Shown here in pieces: positions 46,868 to 59,347 of a stretch of DNA of 64,000 bases (within the stretch, counting starts at the first letter, position 1; each line of letters opens with the position of its first letter). Source of the stretch: Gelatoporia subvermispora B (lineage: Eukaryota; Basidiomycota; Agaricomycetes; Polyporales; Gelatoporiaceae). The stretch spans positions 862,299-926,298 of the forward strand of contig KB445806.1 of the NCBI GenBank assembly GCA_000320605.2. The letters run 5' to 3'. A program made the position numbers and the translations under genes. The notes below the pieces were generated by a model. That model saw only the letters and a program-made list of their open reading frames with translations, made no database searches and was not told the origin of the DNA.

Positions 46868-49668
46868 ATGGACAACTATCCGCACAACGATTCCCCTCGA
46901 CCGCGGCGCCAACTATCGTTTATGAGCGCCCCGCGCGTAGAGCACTCCCCAGTCCCCCGAGACTCAGTTGCCCAGAAGGTGTATCGTGCGATGGTCCGTC
47001 CTGTCGTTCTCAGCGAACGTCCGGAATTATGTACCTGTAGTTTCAGAATGGTGAAACGAACCCGTTTACCAATCGCGCATACAGCGAACGATACAGGGAC
47101 TTGTTACGTGGGCGAAAGAAGCTACCCTTCCACCTGAAACTCGAAGAATTTGTCGAGATGGTGAGCATTCTGCAAGACTGTAATTGCATTGTGGCAGGTA
47201 GAGATACGATCCCCCATCACGTGATCGGAAAGTGAACGCAAGACATCCTACTGATTATTGCACAGTACTGTGGAGCACAGATCCTGATCGTCGAGGGCGA
47301 AACCGGCTGCGGGAAAACAACTCAGTAAGTCTCATCTAGGACTCCTTTGTTAAGCTACTGAGTAGGCTATCTTCCCAAAGAATCCCGCAGACTATTTGCC
47401 ATCATGATCTGCCTCATGCTAGGGGCAAGGTAGTAGCTTGCACACAGCCTCGGCGAATTGCCGCGAGGACATCCGCACAACGTGTTGCGCACGAAATGGA
47501 CGGTCAGTATACAACATCTGACAGCTATTTGTAAATCTAAGTCCCCAGATTCTAGTGCAACTCGGAGAAGAGGTCGGGTATTCTGTTCGTTTCGAGAATA
47601 TGACGGACCAGAGGAAAACGTTCTTGAAGTTTATGACGCACGGAATGTTATTGCGCGAAGCCATGACGGATCCTTGGCTCGAGCAGTATTCCACCATCAT
47701 CGTTGATGAAGCACATGAGCGTACGCTCGAGACAGACCTTCTCATGGGTCTGATCAAGTCGGTAGTCAGACAGCGGCCTGACATGAAGGTGATTATTATG
47801 TCTGCGACCATAAACACCGACAGATTTCAACTATTCTTCGCGGACCGTACGACGGGCGAGCATGCTCCCATTTTCAAAATATTCAGCAGGCAGCATGGTG
47901 TCGAGACAAGATATCAGGCTCAGCCTGATCCAGACTACGTCAAAATGGCGATTCGGATGGTGATGAAGATCCACACCAGCGAACCGCCAGGAGATGTCCT
48001 TCTCTTCCTGACTGGCGAAGAAGAGGTAGAAGAGGCATGTAGAAGAATCAAATCAAAGGCCCAACTTCTCGCGGACCAGGACCCGAGGGGCGTTGGTCCA
48101 TTGGTTTGCGTCCCGTTTTATGCTTCGATGTCACCCGCCGAGCACAATCGCATATTCAGCACGGCTCATCGCTCTCGTATTGACGGACGACCCCCTGGTC
48201 GTAAAATCGTTGTGGCCACTAATGTTGCCGAGACCTCGATCACAATCGAAGGTCTCGTCTACGTCATCGACAGCGGGTATTCGAAGCAAAAGGTATATGA
48301 ACCCGAGTTGCGAATCGAATCCTTACTTGTCGGCCGTATCTCGCAAGCGACGGCGAAACAACGCAGAGGCCGAGTAGGACGGACTCAGCCCGGCAAGTGT
48401 TACCGCCTATATACGGAAGACGAATACAACTATTTTGAGCATCACACACCTCCTGAAATCCTCAGGAGCAACTTAGCCACTGTCGTATTGATGCTGTTCA
48501 AGTTGCGCGCCACCGTATGTCATATTTGTGCATCGGTAGTGTTCAAAGACTAACAGTTACTCCGCAGGATATTTCTCGATTCCATTTCATTGATCCACCG
48601 TCTCCACAAAGCCTCCAGCATGCGGTTGAGCTATTGAAGGCCCTCGGTGCAGTCCGAGACAACAATCGGCTGACGGCTCTCGGGAAGATCATGGCGGAAT
48701 TTCCCCTTGACCCCCAGGCGAGTGACGAACCCTCTCATGTACAGTGATTGGGAGGATCTTATGTCTACTTGCAGATGGCAAAAATGCTCATTGACAGCCC
48801 GAAGTTCCATTGCAGCGACGAGATTCTCACAATCGTCGCGATGTTGTCCGGTACGCTACAATCCTTCGACTGGGCTCTGTCGGTGCATATGAACGTATTC
48901 TCTAGCACCTCATGTGTGGGTTCGTCCGCCGAGCAAGCAGAGACAGGCGGATGCCGCGAAAGCCAGATTATCCATTCGAGATGGCGATCATCTATCATTG
49001 TTGAATGTTTTCAACCAATATATTCGTAGTACGTACGAAATATCCGGTCCCACGCTTACTGACGTGCCGTGAACATACTGGGCGCTCGTAGACAAGAATG
49101 ACCCCGACTGGCCGTACAATAACTACCTTTCTGCGAGGGCTCTCACAAATGCGGAGAGCGTTCGGACACAGTTGAAGCGCATGATGGAGAAGTTCGATAT
49201 CGAACTGGTATCCACGCCCGAGGAAGGCAGAATCCACCGAGCCGTGAGGAAGGCCTTATGTAGCGGATACTTTTCTCAGAGCGCATTGAAGCATGGCACA
49301 ACAGGATCATCGTACGGGACTATCAAGGACCAATTGGACGCGGTACTGCACCCGTCGAGCGGTCTCGACCTCAAATGGGCAGATTGGGTGATATATCACG
49401 AATACATCCTCACTACGAAGCCGTTCCTCCGGACTGTAACCCGAATTCGGCCAGAATGGTGTGTCGAGCTTTCCACTTGCGTATTCTGAATCTGGGTTAA
49501 TAGTACATATATTTATACAGGCTATTGAGGTACATTGATGTGGCTACGCTACCTGATGGGGAGGCGAAACGCGCTCTCGAGCGCCTCCAGGTTGAGGAGG
49601 CGGGAGTCGGATCTATCAGACAAAGCATTGCCCCTTCTGCCCAGCCTCCACCTTACACGCCTCGTTGA
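46868..49668 (+). CDS. Prp43-like DEAH-box RNA helicase, diverged
   Basis: DEAH-box helicase most like Prp43/DHX15, which releases the intron lariat from spliceosomes and acts in ribosome maturation. Motifs in order: I GETGCGKTTQ, Ia TQPRRIAA, II DEAH, III SAT, V TNVAETSITI, VI QRRGRVGRTQPGKCYRLY. The family C-terminal regions (MLIDSPKFHCSDEILTIVAM, DPDWPYNNYLSARAL, YHEYILTTKPFLRTVTRIRP) are all present, and introns with normal sites join every block. Motif VI normally reads QRAGRAGR, and motif Ia and the N-terminus are also altered, so this may be a diverged paralogue rather than the essential Prp43. At least seven short introns. Start chosen at MDNYPHNDSPRPRR; MSAPRVEHSP is an alternative. 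Confidence 0.88.
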
Positions 49669-50010
49669 GATGGTCATGTCTGATATTTCGTGATTCTGCC
49701 TATCACGTAACAGTAGCTGCGCTTCATCTTGGAGGTTGCCCTATGATACATTTGTGCAGTGTCCCGGAAGAGTACTTCGTGTCTGCAAATCGGATGTCGC
49801 TTTGAACGCGCATTGCGTGTAATGCGATACATGTGTGGGCTTCTAACACAGCTTGCACGTTGTGAACCCGTCGGCATAAGTACGAGATAAAGTGGAAGAG
49901 GGCGGGCAGAAAGTCGAAACCACTTGAAGTGGACCATCTGAAACGGCAAGCTGAATTATGAACCGGTTATTACAAGATCCTAAATCACATGGAACAAGGA
50001 GAAGCGCAGA
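49669..50010. other. Intergenic between convergent genes
   Basis: Holds the two 3' ends. Nothing recognisable. Confidence 0.5.
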
Positions 50011-51546
50011 CTAAACAGCGTGCATCAGAACACAGGTCCTACTACCCAGCTCAACTGTAGCCAGCTTCTCCAGGGATCCCGAAGTCTCATGCGACGCTGC
50101 GTTCGCGAGCTCCAGCTCCCAGGCAGAAGTAGAGCTCAGGTCCTGCGACGCCAGAGACATCATCGCGAGGTTGTCGAGGATCACCTGGTTCTGGGCCTTC
50201 GCCGGGATGGAGGACGCGCCGAACTCGCAAGCAGACGCTTTCGGCGTCGCGACGAACGGCGAAGCGGGCGGGGACACAGTCTGGGAGCGGTCGGCAAAGA
50301 CCATGGACGCGGACTCGAGTAGCGCTTCCTGTGACTCGCGCGGCACGCTCGGGCTGGAGTAGCGCGACTCGCAGGTGGCGTACGACTCGGCCGAGAGGCT
50401 CGCGCCTCCGCCGCTCGTGCGGCTTGTGCGCCCGCCCTGGATGGCGCTGTCCTGAGATCCGATGGAACCGGGACGCGGCTCGAATGCCTTCGGGGAGAGA
50501 ATGTGGGTGACGTCTTCGTATTCTCCGTCGCGTGGGTCCATGAAAACATGCCATCCATGTGGGGAATAAGAAGCCGGGGGAATCTGGGGAGGCGGCGAGC
50601 CTGACGGTGCGTGCATACCGGAAGAAACCGTAGGGAGTGTGACGTGGTCGCCGGAGCCAGGGAGATTGAATGCGACATGCTTCTGCTCTTTGGTTGGTGT
50701 AGATCTCCCTCGAAAGCCTTCTTCAGCGAATGCACCTTGGTCGAAGTAGGAACCTCTCTTGCGGCGGTGACGGATCCGCGCGAACACTTTGTACCGTAGA
50801 CACAACAGGAACAAGCCGAGGGCGCTCAGGGTACTTAAAGTCAACAACGATGCAATAAGCAGTGTCTTGCGTTTCGAGGTGGAATCCTCTGTGACAATGT
50901 TGTCGGTCTCTAAGTCAGGATTCGGCAAAGGGACAGCCGACGATGTTGCCGCGGAGTAGGTGTCGTAGGTCCTAGTAAGAGCCGAAACAGGAGACAAAGT
51001 GCTGAAGGATGCCGCAGCCTTGTAGACCAATGTACCAGGGCCAGTAGTAACCGGGGTAGCAGTTGGTTCGACGGTAAGTGTTGTGCGTAGGTCCAATTGC
51101 AAAGTTGTCGGAGTCGCATCGGGTAGGGCCGGTTCCGGAGTGACAATTGCCGAAGTAGCCGCAGCGAGATCCTTCACATGGACAGAGGGGTGGTGCTTCG
51201 CGGAGGACGCAGTCACCACGGGACTCGGCGAGACTGCATGCAACGCAGCCGGCGTAGGGACGAGGGACGCCGGAGAGGTTGATGTGGCAACCACTGTACT
51301 CGAGGGCAGATGGATTCGCACAATATCTGCAGTTGTAGCCACAGGTGTGGTCGCAACTTCCCCGAGCGCGCTAGCCATGGTCGGAGTGGCGCTCGCTGAA
51401 GTACGGGAAAGCTCGTCGGGGGCAGGCGTGATGGTGCTGGTTCGGCCAGAATCAGGCGGAGTTGGGGATGCCAGAGTAGCGAACGCGTAGAACAGAAGAA
51501 AAGAGAGGAATAATATTGTTCGATGGATTGCTCGGTGGCGTAACAT
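50011..51546 (-). CDS. Ser/Thr-rich single-pass membrane protein
   Basis: A 511-residue, single-exon protein of type I layout. A signal peptide (HRTILFLSFLLFYAFATLAS) is followed by an ectodomain of about 215 residues very rich in Ser, Thr, Pro, Ala and Val, as in heavily O-mannosylated wall proteins. A membrane helix (LLIASLLTLSTLSALGLFLL) is followed at once by a basic stop-transfer patch (RIRHRRKRG). The cytoplasmic tail of about 240 residues has Ser-Pro sites and a predicted helical end. No WSC, CFEM or enzyme domain was seen. The layout resembles stress sensors such as Mid2, but that is analogy only. The frame is open upstream to 51729; 51546 is chosen because it puts the signal peptide at the N-terminus. 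Confidence 0.78.
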   Translation of the reverse strand: MLRHRAIHRTILFLSFLLFYAFATLASPTPPDSGRTSTITPAPDELSRTSASATPTMASALGEVATTPVATTADIVRIHLPSSTVVATSTSPASLVPTPAALHAVSPSPVVTASSAKHHPSVHVKDLAAATSAIVTPEPALPDATPTTLQLDLRTTLTVEPTATPVTTGPGTLVYKAAASFSTLSPVSALTRTYDTYSAATSSAVPLPNPDLETDNIVTEDSTSKRKTLLIASLLTLSTLSALGLFLLCLRYKVFARIRHRRKRGSYFDQGAFAEEGFRGRSTPTKEQKHVAFNLPGSGDHVTLPTVSSGMHAPSGSPPPQIPPASYSPHGWHVFMDPRDGEYEDVTHILSPKAFEPRPGSIGSQDSAIQGGRTSRTSGGGASLSAESYATCESRYSSPSVPRESQEALLESASMVFADRSQTVSPPASPFVATPKASACEFGASSIPAKAQNQVILDNLAMMSLASQDLSSTSAWELELANAASHETSGSLEKLATVELGSRTCVLMHAV

Positions 51547-52075
51547 TATGCCTCGGAGTGGAAAGATCGTAAGTGCCGTGCGGGCGTGAGGTGAAAGAGA
51601 GCAAGCGGTCGAGTACAGAGCCGCAGGCAGACCAGAAGACCAAGGTAGCCTCCTACATATGCTACCATCACTGGCTAACAATTCGAAAATGTCCTTGCCA
51701 GCCCCCCAGTCTAAGATCGAACATTCCACTAGCTAGTCAATTTCATGATCCCAGGTTCGCAGCATCGGCCACAACTGCAGTGGTAACTTGAAATATGCCT
51801 CTGGTGAAAGATCTCTGCAACTGAACGGAGGAGAAGATGGGCAGCATCTTATGTCTCAGAGCTGCGTTGCTATCGAAAGCAGTGGGAAGTCTTGCTAGAA
51901 AAGTTACAAGATAAAGTTTGCTCGACTTGCGCAGTAGACGCGTCACGTGAAGTTGGGAATCCTGCGGTCATCGTGATCATCGTGAACCTCGACGAGCTCA
52001 ACATCGCTCACAGCGGCGAAGAGAACTCATTCGAGCAGAACAACCTGTATCCGGGCGCCCCATCTGCTCTTCAAA
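51547..52075. other. Divergent promoter interval
   Basis: 529 bp between the starts of the Ser/Thr-rich membrane protein and the CIA30 gene. No box or repeat recognised. Confidence 0.45.
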
Positions 52076-53181
52076 ATGTCTCGTATCTGGCAACAATACC
52101 TGAACCGCTCCGTCCAGGTCCTGCACGAGAGCACCTCCCGCAGTACGCCGGTCTCTTTCCCCTCCTCGTCATACACCCACCGACCCGACGTCCACCCATA
52201 GTGTGGCACATGGCCGGCACAAATGAGCCCTCGCGCGCGCCGCGCACCCTCTTCCGGTTCATCTCGCGCGACGACCTGCACAACTTCGCGATCGGTTGCG
52301 ACGCGGACATCGGCGGGACGTCGACGGCGCGCTTCGACCTGGACGAGACCAGCGTGCTCCCGGGGGCAGACGGCGCGCCTGACGTTGTGCGCCCGACGGG
52401 CAAGTTCTGGGGGAACATGAGCCTCGAGGTGCGCCGTGGGTTCGAGGGCAGGATCAGGGCGGGGTACGCCGGGTTCCGTAACAAGGTATGGCGCGCTGCT
52501 ATGTCTAGTACTAGTATGCCTCTCCTTTCCGTGGCTTGACTGACGCGAGAATATGACAGCCTCGCACGTCGCTCTTTGGGACGATTCTCGACGACGTGAC
52601 GTTCCACCGCTACCTCGCGCTGCGCGTGCGCGCGGGCGGCGCGCCGGGCCTGCGCAACTCGTACTACGTCAACATCCAGACGGAGGGCCCCATCACGGCG
52701 GACCTGTGGCAGCACCGCCTGTTCTTCCGGCGGACCGACGGCGGGTGGGAGGACGTCTTCGTGCGCAGCCCGCTCCGGCTCCACCCCGCGCTCACGCACT
52801 GACCGACGGGGCGCGCAGATCGACTTCAACGACTTTGTGCTCACGAACGCGGGGCAGGTTGTGACGGGCCGCGTGGAGATGAACCGCGAGCGCGTGCGCA
52901 CAGTCGGCATCTCGCTCCTCGGCGGGAACACGCACCAGGCCGGGCCATTCGAGCTTGGCATCGACTCTATCAGCATCATCAACGACGAAGACATCCCCGC
53001 ATTCTCACTCCGTATGTCCGGCCGTGTTCGGTCCCACACTGCGCGCTGACCGCATCTCCATCGCGCAGAATTGCCGCCTTCACTACAAGAAGCCCCGAAA
53101 GAGGGTACTGAGAAGGTGGGCCTTGAGGAGCGGGAGTTGTCCGAGAAAGAGGCCGCCGAGCACACGATTCCGCGGGCATAG
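52076..53181 (+). CDS. cia30: CIA30-family complex I assembly factor (NDUFAF1-like)
   Basis: Mitochondrial assembly factor for the membrane arm of NADH dehydrogenase. The first exon MSRIWQQYLNRSVQVLHEST splices (GTACGC donor, CCATAG acceptor) to the CIA30 domain: TLFRFISRDDLHNFAIGCDA, GKFWGNMSLEVRRGFEGRIR, YAGFRNKPRTSLFGTILDD, LRNSYYVNIQTEGPITADLW, and after another intron IDFNDFVLTNAGQV. The C-terminal exon is short and acidic (KEGTEKVGLEERELSEKEA). Four introns, all with normal sites. The N-terminus is basic and amphipathic, consistent with import. It is convergent with ras1. Confidence 0.9.
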
Positions 53182-54096
53182 GAGTTCCTAGGATCCCAGG
53201 CTGTGGCCGTCTATCTGCACGTCCAAGTACACGGGCGTAGATTGGGAAGGGTGATGAGCCGCAGCTTTCTAGTGTGACATTGGCTCGACACACTATGGTC
53301 CTAGCCGATATTCTTGCTACGTTCGCGGGTATCTGGCTGCTGCCAAGCAGAGACAACTCTGTTCCCCCGCATTGCATCAACGTCGGTCCCTGAGACCTGT
53401 ACAAATGTGATAGCCTACAACAATGCGATAAGACACCGCCGGCTGTCTCTTCGTACTTGGAAAAACATAGAGTTTCGCCGTAATCATCAGATAGTGTCTA
53501 TCTAGGTGTCTTCCTGCTAGTTGCTGTATCTTATCTGCTTCTGCTATCAGCATCAATCGACGCATTATATTGACAAGATGTCGATATTCATTCTTGTGTC
53601 GCCTGTTGAGCTAGTCACATGGCAGATCTCGGCGCACCATCATTTCCTCTCTTGCACATCATGGTGTGATGCATACACCGAAACTTACCAACGTGTCCAC
53701 ACATCTGATCACACAGATGGCCCTGGCGGTGGGCGCACGCAGGGCGGCATTTGCAAAGGACAGACGATCTGACATTTATGAAGTGAATGTAGCATATACC
53801 GTTTTGTTGCGCGAAAAAGGTGCGCGACTAAATCCGTGAGTCTAAATTCCAAGTAAGTACCGAATCCGATAGTGTGTGAACGAGAGTGGGGGGAACGCAG
53901 GCGAGATGCGGGGGAAAATCTGAATGCTATACATAGAACGGAACACAGCAAAGTGACAGGAGATCGAACATGTCAACGGCGGAGGTAGCGCCACAGCCCG
54001 AACCGTGTGTGGTATAGGGTGGAGGACGAGGTCGTGCATGGAAGGTATCTGAGTCTGGATGTTGAAGTCTGAATGATATCATGGAGGGAAGGAAAA
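53182..54096. other. Intergenic between convergent genes
   Basis: About 900 bp between the 3' ends of the CIA30 gene and ras1. No gene or repeat recognised. Confidence 0.5.
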
Positions 54097-55389
<1,293 letters not shown>

Positions 55390-56464
55390 ATCTCGCGGGG
55401 AACAAGATAGACTAACCCGGGACATGACTGGTCGGCTTGAAGGATTACGAGGGGAAGAAGAAGGGAATTACAAGTAGAAGGACGAGTGAACCCGTCTAAA
55501 AGAGATGGGACAAGAGCATTGCAGTGTTATGAGACTGTTCCCCAAATAACACCAAACACCGTACTAGCCGGGCCGCCACTTTCCATAATTGGACGAGTAC
55601 TCCTCCGAGACCACCATGATCAAGTTCTCCTGACAGTTGTCTGTTATCTGTTGCCCTGTCGTTTGCAGTCGTCAAGATTCTGCAGCGATGAGAAGCAATG
55701 CGCACAGCTGAATTTAACCGCGTTTCTCTGTCCTCGGAATCCTACGAACCAAATGGCACTCCACAGCCAAAATCATCGAAAGACGCTGCCCGCCATCTGT
55801 AACACTGTATCATCCGCATCGGGGACATCTGTATCACTGTTATGCTTGAAGCGCTGCATGGTCGACCAGGGCTACGAACACGCAATCTTTGTCTTCAGAA
55901 ACTATGGTTGAATATGGCTTTGCAACCTAGAGTCCTCGGTGTGGCCAAGCATAACATGCCGCTGCGCGGCGGAGCTCCGCGTCCGCAATATTGCCCCGGC
56001 AAACCCATTATCTGACGAATGTGGCTGACGGCCACCATTGATCATATCAGATGCCCCATGTCAGACGGAGATGCTCTGGTTGCACCTCCCTATACGTCAC
56101 TTGTCAACATAGCAAGTCTCCTACCCTTGCATCGGGCACTGCGCCCCGCACATGGATTTGAAATATCACTACCTGAGCTCTCGGGCTCACGTCAGACTGA
56201 TCCCCCGTAATTGAGCTTCCAATTTGAAGACCGACCACATGCGGCCTTAGAACTTCGATAACGATCCGGGGAACGTGCATGCACAGCCTACACAAGTATT
56301 CCATACATCTGCATCGCTGTCTTTCGCACCTTGGTCCTCCGCGATACACGGGCGTGCAGTGTCCCTTGCCACTGGCTGTCTGTCCTCCGATGACTGACCA
56401 CAGCCAACGTCACCTGCTTGACTCGCAAGCACGGCGCCCACAGGACGCTCTTACGGCCATTCAT
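55390..56464. other. Intergenic, no gene seen
   Basis: Upstream of ras1 and downstream of the receptor gene. It has one perfect 12-bp palindrome (GCGGAGCTCCGC, near 55970) and no motif-bearing ORF. Confidence 0.5.
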
Positions 56465-59347
56465 CTAGAAATAGCCGTACACCGGCTTCGGCGACGGTGA
56501 CGCGACGCGCAGCGCAAGCACGCCCGATCTGTCCTGTCCCCCATTAGGCACAGCAGTGATGCCGAATGACCCCGCCGTCGACGCCTTGCTCGACTGCCTG
56601 CTGTGTGTCGGCGTTACGAACGGGTCCGCATACGCACTCGGCGCGCGATCTGGCACCGGCGTTCGCGAGCGCACAGCTCTAGGGTTCTGTGGCAACCCGA
56701 TGAGCGGGGTTCCCGCGCGACTGGTCCCGCTGGGGAGCGGCGTGCGCGAGCGCGGGTACAGGACGTGCGGCGCGAATTGATCCACCGAGCGCCGCACCCG
56801 CAGCTCCGGTGTGGACGGTATGCGGCGCATGGCATCGGTCGGGAGCGGTGGCGGCGGGGCGCTCACGGCGACCTCGTCAGAGCGAGTCCTGCTGCGTGAG
56901 CGCGAGCGATTGCGGGTGGAACCCATCATGATGGACGTGCTTGAGACGTTCGCGCTCGCGTTTACGAGGTGTACGGTGGAGTGATCGGCGCTGGACCGGC
57001 TGCTTTCGTCGCTGGCGTTGGTGGGGGAAGCGGCTTTGGGTAGAGGCTCGTCCTGCTGACGTCCGTGGAATGTTGTAACGCTGGCAGACTGCATACCTGC
57101 CGATGGCTCAATGGCGAATGCAGGCAGCCGTGGAACAGGAGGCACAGGGCCATCTTGCACGATCGACGATCGATTCGTGTACATGGTCAACAAGGAGTCG
57201 TGCGCTGAGTCGTGTCTCGAACGACCCAAGGTTGTCCTTGATTCCGCTATCGACGAATTGCCCGAGCGGACAGATGGGGACCTTGCCACGGCCGCCCTGG
57301 GTGTCGTTGGCTGGACATCGGCCGTCGGAGTAGGCGGTCTGGCCAGCAGCACTTCATACGACGACTCGTGCACCAGCTGCGAGCGATACTTTCTGCGCGG
57401 GGGCGGCAGACCTTCAGACTGGCGGATTTCGCGCGGGCGAGGTGTCCGCGGGTTCGAAGGCAGCCCTGGGCCAGATAGCATTGCATTCAGCTCTGCCACG
57501 GACGATATCGTCTGTTCCAGTAGTGGCGCGTCTTGTCTTTCCACCGCAATGGGTTTTCCAATGGATAACCTAATGCTCGGACGCTTCGCCATCAGCTGCT
57601 TGACCAGGGTCCCCGTTCTTTGTAATGTTCCACGCCGTGAGCCAGGCTTTGCGATAGTAGGTAGCCGGGGCGTTCTGGGTGAGAGAGGGACGGGAGGGCT
57701 TGGGCCGGAGACTGCCTGAGCGAGGAGCACCGTTTCAACAGCGATAGCGTTCTGCCGCGAAGGAATTATGATCGGGGGCACGCGAGCGGTGCGCGGTGAC
57801 CGGGGCGTCCGAGGGCTCAAGGGTGAAGTGGGCCCCACCACAGCTGGCGCACGAGCTGCTGATGGACTGGATACCTTGAACTCCTGCACTAACGGAGACT
57901 TGCTTCCGGCGAAGAAGCTCTCTGACCCTGTGGAGGCCTGAATCTTGTGAACCGCTTGGTGCGCCGAGAGAACAGGGGCCATGATTCGCAATATGTTCAG
58001 TAGGATCATGGCATTTGCAAATCCTGCTCTGTGTGAGTGAACGGAAGATCGGAATAAATGCATGGCACGCACCTAGCGTTGCGGCAAATGCATTTGCGAA
58101 GACCATCGCTGGGAACGGGACACTAATCTCATTTATCGACGCAAGACTTATAATGACCATGGGATACATCAGCCCAACGTAGGCTGCGAGTGGTTTAGCA
58201 AAATTCTGCTGATATCCCAGAATATCACGCACCGACTGGGTACCTGCCAAACCCTCATCAGCCGTTGGCACAGACAATCACGTAGGTTCCAAGTCTCACC
58301 AGAGCATACTCCTCGCAATCGCCGCAATGAACCGATGGTACTCAAGCAGTGATCCCGCTGTAGCACTCCGACGAGCCTCAGGGTCAATATTTACGTGAAG
58401 ACCATTTGAAATCGAAAGAGTGCCACGGAGGAAAAGGAAGATAAGAACGAAACACACAACAGAGATCAGCGATGCTATGAAAATCTGACCAGTTTGTCAG
58501 ACATCGTTTCGTACTAGAGATCAATACGTACAGGTGTGAGCTGCAAGACGGTCTCCAGCACTGAATATTCCGGGGAGAATCCACAAGACAAGCCGTTGCG
58601 ATCGTAGACCGGGTCCAAATCATTCTTAAGGACGACATGTGGAATGATGCCTGTCACATCATGAGATTCGCGGCCAGCTCTGCATTATCATGTAAATACG
58701 TACCGGAGATCATAGCGCTGACCCAGCCAAACGTGACTGTAGCTCCACAGCACCATGTCGGCAGACGTTTCCGCAATACCAGGGAATTGAAAGTGTGTAT
58801 CGCAATCGCGGATGTGAAGTACGAATTTGCGACCCCGCTGATCTGGCCGATCATACCTGGACGTGTCAAATATGAGCTCAGCCCTTAGCATGTCCCCAAG
58901 AGACGCTGACCCTGTGCCGTGCATAGCGAACCTATATCCAATGCAGCAGCTGAGCACGATCATGACACCTATATATCTTGATTTTGCGCACCTCTCCGCA
59001 CACCATGAATCAAAATCCATTGTATGTCCAGGGCATTGGCGGTACTGTATATGAAGTTGCTCAAAAGAAGCGAAGCTGTATAGGCGCCAAGTTGCGTGCG
59101 GAAGAAGAATCTCTCTCGTGGCTCGTCCCCAAGGTCGGCGCTTGTGTACCAATGGGTAAGGGAGCCCCAAGAGAATCGGAAAAATACATGGAAGACAGCA
59201 ATCATTGACAGAAATGCAAAGAATACAATCGCCTAGGACAAATAGAACGTCAGCGACGCACGCGAAGGTGAGGTATCTCTTGATGCTCACAATGAGTGTC
59301 TGGGCCTGACCTGGCAGGTAGGCGAAGAAGACTTGTGCTGAGGGCAT
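56465..59347 (-). CDS. Seven-helix receptor, basidiomycete cAMP-receptor/family-2-like GPCR
   Basis: Plasma-membrane receptor-like protein. Predicted helices in order: IAIVFFAFLSMIAVFHVFF; RTQLGAYTASLLLSNFIYST; IGQISGVANSYFTSAIAIHT; CCGATVTFGWVSAMISG; IFIASLISVVCFVLIFLFL; AYVGLMYPMVIISL; and FPAMVFANAFAATLGAGFAN. The conserved SLCTAQG motif before helix 3 is carried by a 21-nt microexon (58911-58931). The segment FFRTQLGAYTASLLL and the helix-3 pattern place it in a GPCR-like family expanded in Agaricomycetes. The cytoplasmic tail of about 500 residues is disordered and full of SPRTPR-type sites and basic Arg-Ser runs, so it is a likely phosphorylation target. The ligand is unknown. Start MPSAQVFFAYLPGQ, chosen because exon 1 then joins helix 1 in frame. 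Confidence 0.75.
58911..58931 (-). other. 21-nt microexon of the receptor gene
   Basis: Bounded by GGATATAG upstream and GTCAGC downstream, it encodes the end of Gly-Ser-Leu-Cys-Thr-Ala-Gln-Gly. Its phase (1 to 1) fits both neighbours, and the Cys is the extracellular one conserved in this receptor family. Confidence 0.7.

Noticed and set aside
48870..48930. Apparent frame break in the Prp43-like gene
   Set aside because: A short intron with GTACGC donor and CTCTAG acceptor restores the conserved VWVRPP block, so the gene is not broken.
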